64,000 nt of DNA from Cladocopium goreaui (GCA_947184155.2 CAMXCT020001394.1:62001-126000), one strand, 5' to 3'; positions 32,576 through 42,042 are shown, counted from the stretch's first letter. Numbers and translations: made by a program. The notes: a model not told the origin generated them from the letters alone.

Positions 32576-32676
32576 TGTCCAGCTGGATTTTTTCCTCAGC
32601 ATCGAAAAGCCCCGCACTCGCTTGGGTTTTTTCTTCTTTCGAGGCCGCGGAGTTGCCCTTGGTAGCCGGGATTGCC
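32576..32676 (-). CDS. Exon, alanine/lysine/glutamate-rich
   Basis: CATCCAAG|GGCAAT to GACA|GTTATC. Reads AIPATKGNSAASKEEKTQAS then AGLFDAEEKIQLD. Strong composition. Confidence 0.65.
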
Positions 32677-33062
32677 CTTGGATGATCTTGGATAATGGTT
32701 GAAACTTTCCAGTCACGTTGATATATTATAATTAGTTGTATTGTTTTAGATATTCTAGGAACCCAAGGTTGAGTCATGACACATATTAAAACAAATCAGG
32801 TTGAGAGTCTGGAAGTTTCTTTCAATCGGGGTTTCATTTCATTTCTTGAAAAAAGTTGTATACTATCTATATATATATATATACATCTATTTTTTTCTGG
32901 ATATGTGTTCTGGATTCTATATCCATGGGCCGCCGAATTTTCGAAATATGTATCGCATGTTTTCTTTTCATAGAACTCTGTGAAAAAGTGACAAATGTGT
33001 TTGGGAACAAATATTAATTCAATGATATTCAGCTACCAGCACCACCAAAAACGGATGAGCAC

Positions 33063-33173
33063 CAATCTTTTTTGTTTCGATGCATGTTTGAAACATGTCC
33101 TGACGAATTTGGGTAAAAGATCAGAATCCTTGATCAGAAACCGTTCAGAAAGTATGCGATTTGAGATGTCAGC
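33063..33173 (-). CDS. Exon of unidentified protein
   Basis: GGATCTAG|GCTGAC to GATTG|GTGCTC, exactly 37 codons. Reads ADISNRILSERFLIKDSDLL then PKFVRTCFKHASKQKRL. Confidence 0.65.
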
Positions 33174-33329
33174 CTAGATCCTTGGCAGGACAGTGAGTCT
33201 CGAAACGAAACTACGGGGGATCATTAAAACAAAAACTGTAAAACTGGTGAAAACGGGGAAAAATGCTAACTCAACTGGGGCATATTTGTTAAAATTTCAC
33301 CAGAAATACTTCTTTGATTGACTAGAGGG

Positions 33330-33475
33330 TTCGACAGGTGGATTTGTGTATCTCCATCTTGCCTTACTAAACATCTTACAACAAAAGCAATTGAGCTCAA
33401 AAAATGAACAGGTCCACCACGTTCCACCAGGATATTTGGTTGGAAGTCTCCATTTGGGCTTGCGAGAATGACTTG
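33330..33475 (-). CDS. Probable exon, two candidate frames
   Basis: One frame reads FQVILASPNGDFQPNILVER. The other, after CTCGCAAG|CCC, reads PKWRLPTKYPGGTWWTCSFF. I cannot choose between them. Confidence 0.4.
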
Positions 33476-33508
33476 AAACGGCTTCGCCATGAATGGGTAA
33501 CATGAGCG

Positions 33509-33566
33509 TGTCCAGGCTGGATTGCTAGAAGGTTACCTGTCCAGGCTGGATTGCTAGAAGGTTACC
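33509..33566. repeat. 29-base perfect tandem duplication
   Basis: TGTCCAGGCTGGATTGCTAG and the following GAAGGTTACC occur twice in a row. Confidence 0.95.
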
Positions 33567-33662
33567 CGCAAGATGTCTTGAGAAGCTGTGGCCCGTCACC
33601 ATATGCCATCATCAAAGGAAGTTTCGTAGAGAAAAAACTCCGAGTCGCGGATGGTTTTGTTC

Positions 33663-33810
33663 CCACTAGCCCAAAGATCCTTCTATCCAGTTGGCACCAG
33701 CGTTAAGAGATCATGAAGTCACAGCCTCACTAGCCCAAAGATCGTTGTGTGCAGTTGGCACCTGCGCTCAGAGATCATGAGGTCACATCTCACTAGCCCA
33801 AAGACTAGAT
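33663..33810. repeat. Tandem repeat of about 64 bases
   Basis: CACTAGCCCAAAGATC units start at 33663, 33728 and 33791 with a shared CAGTTGGCACC and AGAGATCATGA. A single further copy is at 36459-36521. Confidence 0.9.
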
Positions 33811-33841
33811 TTAAACTGTTCAACGAATTGCGCTTCCATTT

Positions 33842-34484
33842 ATGGGGCCGTTCAGTTACCACATGCACTTGCATCCAGTTTCATGTTCACTTAAAACAGT
33901 CTCAGTCTCACAGGCGGAAGAAACAAGTGGTTCAGTAATAAACTCAGTGCATACAATTACAAACTTGAAAACATGCGCTGGCCTTCAAAGAGTAATCAGA
34001 ATTTGGGGTGTCAGAGACATTAAGTGTTCTGATGAACTGAATAAACATGGCGGGTGGTCAAACTTTCGAAAGAAGCAACATATAGTGATCAGGGACACAA
34101 GCAATGAAAGTGTAGTCAAGACAAACAGAAGTAGGACAATTGCCCCAAAGTTCCTATTTCAGCCAAGTTGCCTTCACAAGCTCGATGCATTTGGGGCTCA
34201 ACGTCCCATTTTGCAATGGCCAGGGATCTGATTGCAGCCTTGGACCAAAAACATTCAAAACCACATGTCTCAGTCAACTGTCCCAATCCAACAATTGAAC
34301 CAAAAAATGCCCTGCCAAGCAACCCATCATACGACGGAAGGAACACCTTCTCTTCCATCATAAATGCTGCTAGCAAGGCCACCATTGCAGATCGATGCTT
34401 GCCAGCCGAACCTAAGTGTGCAAATGTATATCGCTGACATGTGACAGGTAGCAGGTTTGAGCGAACATCATTGAAGGACACCAC
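33842..34484. other. Unusually long open frames on both strands
   Basis: Plus frames at 33842-34231 (LKTCAGLQRVIRIWGVRD) and 34168-34437 (ARDLIAALDQKHSKPHVSVN), and a minus frame at 34116-34484 (HRSAMVALLAAFMMEEKVFL), are all open for 90-130 codons. None has a start context or splice support. This could be an exon, a decayed element or chance. Confidence 0.35.
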
Positions 34485-34693
34485 CTAAGGACCCTTATTG
34501 GATCTTACTTCTATCACCAATATCCACTAATAATCACCAGTATCCCATACAATCCAGTATTCACTAGGCAAGTCATCATGTTTGACTGTGAAACAGGGAT
34601 TTAATTTTGATTTTGAACCATTGTTTAACCCCAAAAAAATCTAGCTCCCATGCGGGCAAAGTGGCATGTCAGGAGGAAGACCACCCATGCCAC

Positions 34694-34776
34694 CTCGAAC
34701 TTGAACTTGATGAGCTTTGCGCATTCCACCACGTAGCGCGCACACTGCACAATCTCGTTCTGCTCAATTAAGGTGC
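34694..34776 (-). CDS. Exon, fourth of an in-frame chain
   Basis: AGTTCAAG|GCACC to TTCGAG|GTGGCA. Reads TLIEQNEIVQCARYVVECAK then LIKFKFE. It joins at phase 1 to the exon at 34912-34947. Confidence 0.75.
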
Positions 34777-34911
34777 CTTGAACTTGCACAAATAGTTAAA
34801 ATAGTTTGAATAATAAAATGTATTTCATGCCAAACAAAATGCGTCAATCAGATCCAGAAAAGAATTATCTTCACCTCGTGGTCCAAACAAAATGTGGCCA
34901 CCCCTCCTCAC

Positions 34912-34947
34912 CGTCTTCGCCGGGTTGTTCCTTGCAAACCCGCGAAC
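34912..34947 (-). CDS. 36-base exon, third of the chain
   Basis: CCTAAG|GTTCGC to GACG|GTGAGG. In the phase set by its neighbours it reads SRVCKEQPGEDG across both joins. Confidence 0.65.
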
Positions 34948-35029
34948 CTTAGGGGAATCAGGGATCAATGAAATTCAGATGAACAGTCTGTGACAATGAA
35001 TGCACTGATATGCAAGACAATGCCAAGTC

Positions 35030-35094
35030 TTGCAAGAATGGAGTTGTACACATAGCCGCCGAACTTGTTGTTCAGCACGTCCCCCATGATGTCC
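35030..35094 (-). CDS. Exon, second of the chain
   Basis: TGGGAAG|GGACATC. Reads DIMGDVLNNKFGGYVYNSIL. The donor that keeps frame with the next exon is GA (GCAA|GACTTG), not GT. Confidence 0.7.
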
Positions 35095-35220
35095 CTTCCC
35101 AGACCTCAACGAATCAGATGGAAAGTAACAGTGGAAAGTAGTGAGGCAGGAACAGAAAGTCAGAAAGTATCAGTGGAAAGTAGTCAGTGGAAAGCAACAA
35201 TGGAAAATACCAATCAGGCT
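35095..35220. repeat. GTGGAAAGTAG repeats
   Basis: Short irregular repeats of GTGGAAAGTAGT and CAGAAAGT in the intron between two chain exons. Confidence 0.7.
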
Positions 35221-35248
35221 ATGACGGCTCTGTCGGCGCCAATTGTAC

Positions 35249-35294
35249 TCTTCCCCTGCGCCCATCTCCATGAAAATAATCTCGCCAGCCATGG
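35249..35294 (-). CDS. Exon, first of the chain
   Basis: CACCTCTTTGCAG|CCATGG to AAGA|GTACAA. Reads MAGEIIFMEMGAGEE across the join. The ATG might be internal. Confidence 0.7.
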
Positions 35295-35734
35295 CTGCAA
35301 AGAGGTGGCAGGTGACAGATGACAGGTGGCAAATGACAAGTGACATGGACGCTTTCATTGATTGACATAGCTATATATATATATATATATAGATAGTTGA
35401 TTTTTTACTTCAACGTTTTCAGCCATGTGACCTTGTGATAATGGCAACATGCCCTTAGCTGTTTGTGTAGCATGCCATTTCATGCCATCATTATTTTTCA
35501 GCCGCTGCTGATCTTGAACAGAAAGCCATATCATTGTGTGTGGTGACTAAGTCGCTGCAATCATAGCAAATCATTCTTCACTTGAAACACCATCCGAAAC
35601 CACATAAAATGCTTGCAGGAAGTGCCTGGTATCAGAGGCAAGTAAAGGCGAAGGCTTCAGCCTAAGCAGATTTGCGGGGAAGACCCTGACACAATGAAAA
35701 TGACACCAACATTTTATCAATCATCATCATCATC

Positions 35735-36040
35735 ATCACCACCAACCTTGGCACCCAATGCATTTGGCCAAGATAAACTGACAGGACATGCAAAAAATGA
35801 CGCCGCAAGCAAAAATAAATGAGGTGGTGGCAAAAGTTTCAAGGCCCAATCTTGGCAGCCAAGTGGTTTTGGGCAACAAGACACTGACAGGCAACAGGTG
35901 ACAGAAGACAGGGTTAACTTGTCATTCGATAAATCAACACAAACAATGCAAGCAAACAGAAATAAGGCGCTGGCAAAGTTTGCACGGCTCAACCTCGGCT
36001 TTTGTGCATGGTGATTTTGGTCAACATGAAGTTCAAAGAA
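35735..36040. repeat. Diverged tandem repeat of about 100-130 bases
   Basis: Three related stretches with GCAAGCAAAAATAAATGAGG, a CTTGGCACCCAA or CTTGGCAGCCAA motif and ACTGACAGG. Confidence 0.55.
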
Positions 36041-36268
36041 AACTTTTCTGTCAAACTACTTGCCAACATGATGATTCTGCGTTCAAACCTTTCTGCTCTC
36101 CAGCTAAAATATGCCGATGGAAAAATAAAAGGTGCACTGGCTGGCGCCACAAGAACGGCTGCTGGTTCAGCAGTGAGGTACACTGATTGGCACCACAAAA
36201 TTAGATTGGCCTCTCACTTGCGAGGGCCTTTGAGCCACACCTTCCAGCAATGGGACTGGCTGTCCTGA
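36002..36268 (+). other. Plus-strand open frame of unclear status
   Basis: Reads YADGKIKGALAGATRTAAGS on the plus strand for 88 codons, partly over the repeat above. No splice or start support. Confidence 0.25.
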
Positions 36269-36458
36269 CGCATAGGAGACGTCTCAAGAGGAACAGATGA
36301 CGGCTGCGTGCCTCTGGGTCGTTCATCAGGGTCTGGCATCAAGCTTCAATTGCATCAACGTTCAAATTTCCAACATCAAACTTGATGACCATGAGTGCTT
36401 CAAACTTCAAACTTCAAGTGCATCAAACGTCACTTGCCAGGTGCCTTGTACATTAACC

Positions 36459-36521
36459 GAAGATCATGAAGTCACATTCTCACTAGCCCAAAGATCCTTG
36501 TGTCCAGTTGGCCCCTGCGTG
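36459..36521. repeat. Dispersed copy of the 33.7-kb repeat
   Basis: GAAGATCATGAAGTCACATT then CTCACTAGCCCAAAGATCC match the tandem repeat at 33663-33810. Confidence 0.85.
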
Positions 36522-36524
36522 AAG

Positions 36525-36600
36525 TAGAGTAGAGGTATCGTAGAGATAGAGTAGAGGTAGAGAAGAGTAGAGTAGAGCAGAGTAGAGTATACTGTGCTGC
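36525..36600. repeat. GTAGAGTAGA repeat
   Basis: Short tract of TAGAGTAGAGG units, like the longer one at 37460-37690. Confidence 0.85.
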
Positions 36601-36744
36601 TTTTATGATAGGTGAATAGGTGATCCTTGAACCCATAGGCCGCATCCTTTTATTATAATATTATTATATATTAAAAGTTTATCCCCTATATTATTGTAAT
36701 TTACATCCATATTATCCCCTATATAATTTATTACCCCACATCTC

Positions 36745-36840
36745 ATCCCACAGCAGCAGCTGCTGCTGCTGCCGCGGCTGCTGCAAAGAAGCTGCCTCCC
36801 AGGAGGTGCAGTGGTGGGGATGGGACCTGAAAGGGACCTA
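36745..36840 (-). CDS. Possible exon, alanine/glutamine repeat
   Basis: A GCTGCT/GCAGCA tract gives either an alanine run (FFAAAAAAAAAAVG) or a glutamine run (RQQQQLLLWDEM). The borders are not found. Confidence 0.35.
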
Positions 36841-37067
36841 ACGGCACCCCCAACCGCAGTAGATCGCACTAGGATTTCTTTCCCACGTTTCAAAGATCGC
36901 TGAGATCAATCGTCTCTTCGCCACTCAGAGAATCAACTTCAGGAACGACGAAAACCTAGGAAATCAACTCAGACATGTCAACTCAGAAAGGGTTTTCTTT
37001 TGGGAAATTCGCCTAACAACAAAAACCAAGAACATCAAAAAAAAACATGAATTCGTTGACAAGCCAC

Positions 37068-37226
37068 TGTTTTGACGTCTGGGTCATCCGAGCCACCAAG
37101 CTCACCCAGCTCATCAATGTAGGCTACAGATCTTGCCGCCAAAAGGGGTGCACGAACTTCATCATGAACCCGCTTCAAAACAGCCATGGGGTCTTGCCCA
37201 TCCCATTCATGAAGTAATCCTCTGAC
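37068..37226 (-). CDS. Exon of unidentified protein
   Basis: ATGACAAG|GTCAG to AACA|GTGGCT, 53 codons. Reads VRGLLHEWDGQDPMAVLKRV, HDEVRAPLLAARSVAYIDEL and GELGGSDDPDVKT. Strong composition. It is separated from the next exon by a putative 37-base intron. Confidence 0.7.
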
Positions 37227-37263
37227 CTTGTCATGGGTCAAATGATGTTTGGAATCCAATTAC

Positions 37264-37395
37264 CTGTTTTGATCCCCATAAGTTTGTCAGAACGGCTGCC
37301 CAGGCCTGGGTGTTGAGGCAGCTGCCTGCAGCAGCTGCAGCGGCTGCAGCAGCAGCAGCAGCAGCGGGCGGAAGCTGCTGTTGAGGGCGTCGGGG
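37264..37395 (-). CDS. Exon with polyalanine run
   Basis: A GCAGCAGCTGCT tract encodes about 13 alanines, followed by GSCLNTQAWAAVLTNLWGSK and the donor ACAG|GTAATT. Phase 0 at the donor fits the exon at 37068-37226. Confidence 0.6.
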
Positions 37396-37459
37396 TATCG
37401 ATCTGGGATTATTGGGGTTGAACCTATATGGCAACTATTCAACTATGATAAAAACACCA

Positions 37460-37690
37460 TAGTATAGAAGAGTAGAGCAGGGAAGAGTAAAGCTAAGAAA
37501 AGTAGAGCAGAGTAGAGGAGATACTGAGTAGAAGTAGAGCAGAGCAGAGTAGAAGTAGAAGTAGGGGTAGAGGTAGAGCAGAGCAGAGTAGAAGCAGAGG
37601 CAGAGGTAGAATTCAATTATAGAGTAGTATAGAGGTAGCGTAGAGCAGAGTCCAGCAGAGAAAAGTGGAGAAGAGCAGAGTAGAGCAGCG
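37460..37690. repeat. GTAGAGCAGA repeat
   Basis: Irregular units of GTAGAGCAGAGTAGA and AAGTAGAAGTAG. Confidence 0.9.
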
Positions 37691-37705
37691 AATTTGCGAT
37701 TCTGA

Positions 37706-37912
37706 TTGTGTTTTGCAAGTCATTGTTGGCAGATTGCGTTGGAACTGCTACATCAAGGATGCGATTTGAATGTTGGGATTTGCACAAAACATTGTGTTTT
37801 TTCAGGTAAACAGAGGTTCCGTTGCGGAAAAAAGTTGGCTCGCGTGAGCGACGGGTGCGGGCGTGGCCGCTTTAGCGTGGAATCATGCTCGATCTGCGCG
37901 CGCAACTGAGGT
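37706..37912. repeat. Direct repeat of about 205 bases, copy 1
   Basis: Shares GTCATTGTTGGCAGATTGCG and GGTTCCGTTGCGGA with copy 2 at 38055-38274. Part resembles 8590-8640 (GTGGCG..GGGTGCGG). Confidence 0.85.
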
Positions 37913-38054
37913 TTCCAAGTTAGTGACTTTTTCTCTTTTTGTTGACGCTGTGCTATTGTCTTTTGCACGTCAATCTGTGAAGATCGCAATGGAATGGCTG
38001 TGACAAGGTTTCTCTAAGGGTATATGTTCTTGAGTAGTGTGTTGCGATTGTTTT

Positions 38055-38274
38055 TCTGCGTTGCACGTCATTGTTGGCAGATTGCGTTGGCATTGCTACA
38101 TCAAGGATGCGATTTGAATGTTAGGATTTGCACGAAACATTCTGTTTTTCCGGGGAAACAGAGGTTCCGTTGCGGAGAAAAGTTGGCTCGCGTGAGCGAC
38201 GGGTGCGGGCATCGTCGCTTTGCTGTCGAATCCTGCTCGATTCGTGCGCGCAGTGTAACTGAGGGTTCCAGGTG
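38055..38274. repeat. Direct repeat of about 205 bases, copy 2
   Basis: See copy 1, about 345 bases away. Identity looks high but was not computed. Confidence 0.85.
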
Positions 38275-38514
38275 ACTTTTTCTCTTCTTTGAATGATAGG
38301 ACGTGACAATTCACAAATGCAAGAACGATTGCGAAAGTTGGAAAAGTGATGGTGTAGCAGTGAATGATAAGACGATTGAAGAAGACGTCAGAGACGTATG
38401 GATAGTTGCACCGAAGGTAAAATTTCCTTGCGACAAGACGAACGCAACTTGAACGAGTCAAACGAATCAAGCGAATGGAAAAGCAGTTGAACAAGTTTGC
38501 ACTTGTGTCACTTC

Positions 38515-38805
38515 AACCGGGTTGAGAAAAAGAATGGGCGAGTTGAACTGAGGTGAGATGAGTCAAGATAAGCTGAGAAGAGTTGAGAAGAGGGAAGAAA
38601 CATGAAAAGAGAGTTGAGGAGAGTCAAGAAGAGCTGGACAGAGATGACGGTCGTTGAGAAAAGTTGACAAGAAGTGAGAAGTCGTGAGAAGAGTTGAGAA
38701 GTTGTGAGAGTCCGCCGCATCTCCTATAGGCAAACCTTGTCTTTGGATCCTATAGTGTCACAGTCCTTAACCCTGGAAACTTCCGCCACCCGCCTTGCGC
38801 GGGAT
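38515..38805. repeat. GAGTTGAGAAGA tract and end motif
   Basis: GAAGAGTTGAGAAG-type units to 38710, then the block ends with GGAAACTTCCGCCACCCGCC, as at 10125-10160. Confidence 0.8.
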
Positions 38806-39053
38806 TTACTTGTATAATATCTATATTTAGCCATCTGATAGGTGCTTGGACCCAACACATCCCATCACAATATTCCAACACATGGAGAGACGGGTCCAAA
38901 TTGCAATAAATTGCACGCCACCCGGAGGAAAAAAAACATGGTTTGATATGGTTTGATCATATTTGATCATATTTGATCAATATGGTTTAACCCGGAAAAA
39001 ACATTGGTGGAAATTTTATGGGGTTCTACTTTTGACCCATCTGAAATCAGCGG

Positions 39054-39117
39054 AGATGCAGTTTGATCTTCTCCTGTACCTCAAGGATAGCTTGTTCGCC
39101 TGGAACCCGAGAAGCAA
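39054..39117 (-). CDS. Exon, helical
   Basis: Reads IASRVPGEQAILEVQEKIKL then HLR before a stop. Candidate borders are GTTCCAG|GCGAAC and CTTGAG|GTACAG, which would leave only 20 bases, so the real borders are uncertain. Confidence 0.5.
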
Positions 39118-39157
39118 TTGATGTGAGCCTTGAATGAAAGTAACATCATGTAATTAA

Positions 39158-39455
39158 ATGATGTGGGCTTGTCTGCAAATAAAGCCCAGAAAGTTCAATT
39201 GTTTATCATCACCCATCAAAACGCAAAGCGCCCACATGAGTGATATGAAGTCGTATGAAGTGAAAGGAAACACGGATCATGATCAGTCCATTCCGGAAAA
39301 CAACAAGAGTTTTGACCAAGGTATTTTTATGTTTTTTCTTGCAATGAAACAAAGCTAGCAACCAAGAGTTTTGACCCCAAAACAAGAGCTGTCAAAATAA
39401 GCAGCGATGAGCGCGGCGAGGATATGCAACTAATGGACCAGGACCCTGCGAAATT
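39158..39455 (+). other. Plus-strand open segments, ambiguous
   Basis: Plus frames read MKSYEVKGNTDHDQSIPENN and, after AAGCTAG|CAACC, SSDERGEDMQLMDQDPAKFK ending at AAG|GTAGCC. The minus strand offers GSWSISCISSPRSSLLILTA in the same place. The plus reading is attractive but against the trend of the window. Confidence 0.3.
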
Positions 39456-39643
39456 CAAGGTAGCCCCTTTCTTCAGCGAAAGAGTTTCAAGAAAAAGCCC
39501 CATGATTACTGACCATATTTGACCATAGCCAATCTGTGGTACTTACCCTGCAGAAAATTGCTGGTTGGTATATTGAATATTAGCTTTATTGTACCCCCGT
39601 GGGAGCAACAGATGGAACTATCAAACTATCCCACGAACTGCAC

Positions 39644-39681
39644 CTCCAACTTCTTGCAGTTTCTCGGTGAGGATCTTCACC
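39644..39681 (-). CDS. Short exon, helical
   Basis: GAAAATCACCAG|GTGAAG to TTGGAG|GTGCAG. Reads VKILTEKLQEVGG. Likely coiled coil. The frame is open upstream as well (FPGSQEEPRGENHQ). Confidence 0.5.
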
Positions 39682-39750
39682 TGGTGATTTTCGCCCCTTG
39701 GTTCTTCTTGGGACCCCGGGAAAAACTGGGATATCAAAAATGCCCTGCCA

Positions 39751-40212
39751 ATGCTGATGTCAAATCTTGACACTTCATATACAATGTCAACATATGTCAA
39801 TGCAGTATATACCGGATATCTGTTAGAGGTGAACATGTGTCTGATGTTGGAGGTTTCTCAACTTTTTGGCACCGTCGTGACTGGTCTTGTTTGGAGGCTC
39901 CCTTGCGGATTCAAGATTGGGCGTTTCTATGGTTGGAAACGGAAACCTCCCGGTAAGTTTTATATCAACATTTTCAGTGATCATCCATGTTTGCAAATTT
40001 GCCACATTAATTCACCCAATTGGTTGCTGGTATACCTTGAATGCGTCATTTTTGGTGAAATCGACATGCTCATGTGCAACATCCACAATTTTGGCGCGTT
40101 AGATTCCCAAATCTGGCGAAAACAAAAACGTGTCAGTCGACATATACCAACAAACACTATTCGTGTGAAGCTAAGAATGGCAAGACCGCAATTTCACAGT
40201 ACTCTCCGGTAA
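39751..40212 (+). other. Long plus-strand open frame, probably a shadow
   Basis: 153 codons open on the plus strand (GFKIGRFYGWKRKPPGKFYI). It overlaps the better-supported minus exon at 39873-39926. It is the longest complex frame in the window, so it is recorded. Confidence 0.25.
39873..39926 (-). CDS. Exon of unidentified protein
   Basis: CCAACCATAG|AAACG to CGACG|GTGCCA. Reads TPNLESAREPPNKTSHD. 54 bases, phase 1 to 1. Confidence 0.6.
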
Positions 40213-40553
40213 TCAAAAATGGCTTGCCGGAAAAAAAAAACATATTTAGTTCGCTATACTTTGATAGTTTTCCTAGCTATAAACCTCCATGATGGCTAGT
40301 TCGGGGATTTCCCAGCTGGCGAAATTTGATTACTGAGGGGTATAGCCTTGGATTTGATTAAGGGAATACCAAAAACAAAACACACACACACATAAATACA
40401 TAATTGATCATAATATATGCTCTACAGATTCACTGAGAACATTTAAAAATATGTCCAGAAAATAATGGGTAGCTGCGTAGCTCATTGATATAAGTCCGAA
40501 ACTGTCCAACCAAGGTTTGACCGGATATCACAATTTCAAACCAATCTTTGCAC

Positions 40554-40612
40554 CCTTTCTTTCCCGCCTGCTGCGTAAGGTCGGCGATCTGATTCTCCAG
40601 GTCCACCTTTTC
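40554..40612 (-). CDS. Exon, coiled coil
   Basis: TTCCTCGACAG|GAAAAG to AAAGG|GTGCAA. Reads EKVDLENQIADLTQQAGKKG. The heptad-like spacing of V, L, I, L suggests coiled coil. Confidence 0.65.
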
Positions 40613-40882
40613 CTGTCGAGGAATTGGCTGCCAATCATGCTGTTTTGTAAAAGCCTTACCTCACTTCCGTTGATAAATAAGAACGCTTTACGCACTTTGA
40701 TGCCCAACCTATAGTTGGATGCATTTACTGTAATTCTTTACAGCTCATTGTCTCACTTAATGATCACATACCAAAACAAAACAATTTCTATAGCCTCTTG
40801 ACTAGTAACGATGGTTTTCGTGCTCTGACATAAGAGGATGATTGTGGGTGGGACACTTAAAGCTAGTTCTTGCTATCCAGCA

Positions 40883-40922
40883 CTTCTGTCCAAGGTGCAT
40901 CTTCCAAATTCGCGCACTTCTC
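40883..40922 (-). CDS. Short exon
   Basis: TTTTTTTGCAG|GAGAAG to CAGAA|GTGCTG. Reads EKCANLEDAPWTE. Confidence 0.55.
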
Positions 40923-40966
40923 CTGCAAAAAAATGGGAACGTTTAGGGTCAAGCTTGGATGCTACC

Positions 40967-41101
40967 TACCCTCCGGTGCCCTCAAACATGGCAATGGGAC
41001 ATCTATATCTATATGTAAATTAATTATATATATGGTTATTTGAATGGGAAAAACATCGATCAATGGTGGATTTTCCATTGCTATGTTTGATTACCAGCGG
41101 G
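40967..41101. mobile_element. Family A-related element (CCGG subtype)
   Basis: Ends TACCCTCCGGTGCCCTCAA and TTTGATTACCAGCGGG, with CAAACATGGCAATGG inside. Confidence 0.6.
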
Positions 41102-41234
41102 CATCAATGTTTTCAATGCGTAGCCTCTGGCAATTTAACAGTCTGCTGTAGACTCACTGTAGGCCCATGAAAGCAGAGGGTTTACCTACACAATAAATGT
41201 TTTGTATACTTCGCTTAAACTGTTAGTCATTAAC

Positions 41235-41307
41235 CAACAGAGCCAACACATCAATCTGCTCTGCTGGATTTTGCCTTGCCAGTTTTACCAACTTATTCTC
41301 CAGTTCT
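41235..41307 (-). CDS. Exon, coiled coil
   Basis: CTACCGGGCAG|AGAAC to TGTTG|GTTAAT. Reads ELENKLVKLARQNPAEQIDV then LALL. 73 bases, entering at phase 2 and ending at phase 0. Confidence 0.65.
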
Positions 41308-41364
41308 CTGCCCGGTAGGCGAAGTAACGGTTTAGAATTTAGAAGTAGCTTGGCGAGCGTTTAC

Positions 41365-41469
41365 CATCGATCATATATCTGTTGTTGGAGGGTTGTTTCT
41401 TAGCCAAAGTACAGCCTGGGGCAGCACCACTTTTGTGGGTGAACAAAATCCGTGTAGGCCTGGGGGCTT
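41365..41469 (-). CDS. Exon of unidentified protein
   Basis: CAACAG|AAGCCC to GATG|GTAAAC. The frame reads EAPRPTRILFTHKSGAAPGC then TLAKKQPSNNRYMID. An alternative phase gives KPPGLHGFCSPTKVVLPQAV. Confidence 0.55.
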
Positions 41470-41511
41470 CTGTTGGTCAATTCCTCCTATCATGGCCAGT
41501 TACAAATCCAC

Positions 41512-41536
41512 GTTGAATTCAACTTCATCCGCCAAA
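41512..41536 (-). CDS. 25-base micro-exon, possible cold-shock-like strand
   Basis: CCCCCAAG|TTTGGC to TTCAAC|GTGGAT. Joined to the exon at 41697-41774 it gives SADLNLADEVEFN, which recalls the LxxGDEVEF strand of cold-shock domains. The motif is short and the identification is speculative. Confidence 0.4.
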
Positions 41537-41540
41537 CTTG

Positions 41541-41675
41541 GGGGTGCAGTTCGGACATAACATGGTATGACCATGGTATAATCATGGTCAAACATGATTA
41601 AGTAACCTAATATGGTTAAACATATGGTTACATAACCAATATGGTTAAATGTGGTTTAATATGGCTAAATGACCG
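41541..41675. repeat. ATGGTTAAAC-type repeats
   Basis: Irregular repeats of ATGGTTAAACAT and ATATGGTTA filling a putative intron that is flanked by a direct repeat. Confidence 0.7.
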
Positions 41676-41696
41676 AATTCAACTTCATCCCCCAAC

Positions 41697-41774
41697 TTGA
41701 GGTCGGCACTTTCCACATCTCCAAGTCTTCGTTCGGCACAGCGACCGGTACTTCCACCACACCTCGGGGTGGCC
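41697..41774 (-). CDS. Exon before the micro-exon
   Basis: GTTTAAACAG|GGCCACC to CTCAA|GTTGGG. Reads ATPRCGGSTGRCAERRLGDV then ESADL. A second frame (GVVEVPVAVPNEDLEMWKVP) is also attractive. Confidence 0.5.
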
Positions 41775-42042
41775 CTGTTTAAACAGCTGGGGAACTGTGA
41801 CTGTCACTGGGAAATCTAGCTGTAACACACACACATATATATATATATATATGAACACTGGGTTGGTTTGATGTAACGCAGATTTCCTTTCTCCTTGAAT
41901 CTGCTGAAGGTAAACGAACATCATAATGATTTCAGCAAACGCTTATAAATTTCCAATGGCTTAGCCGAGCAACATTGGATTCCCGCAATCCCACAAGGAA
42001 AATCGAGATCAGCGGAAGCCAAATCAATCATCAGGTTTAGGT

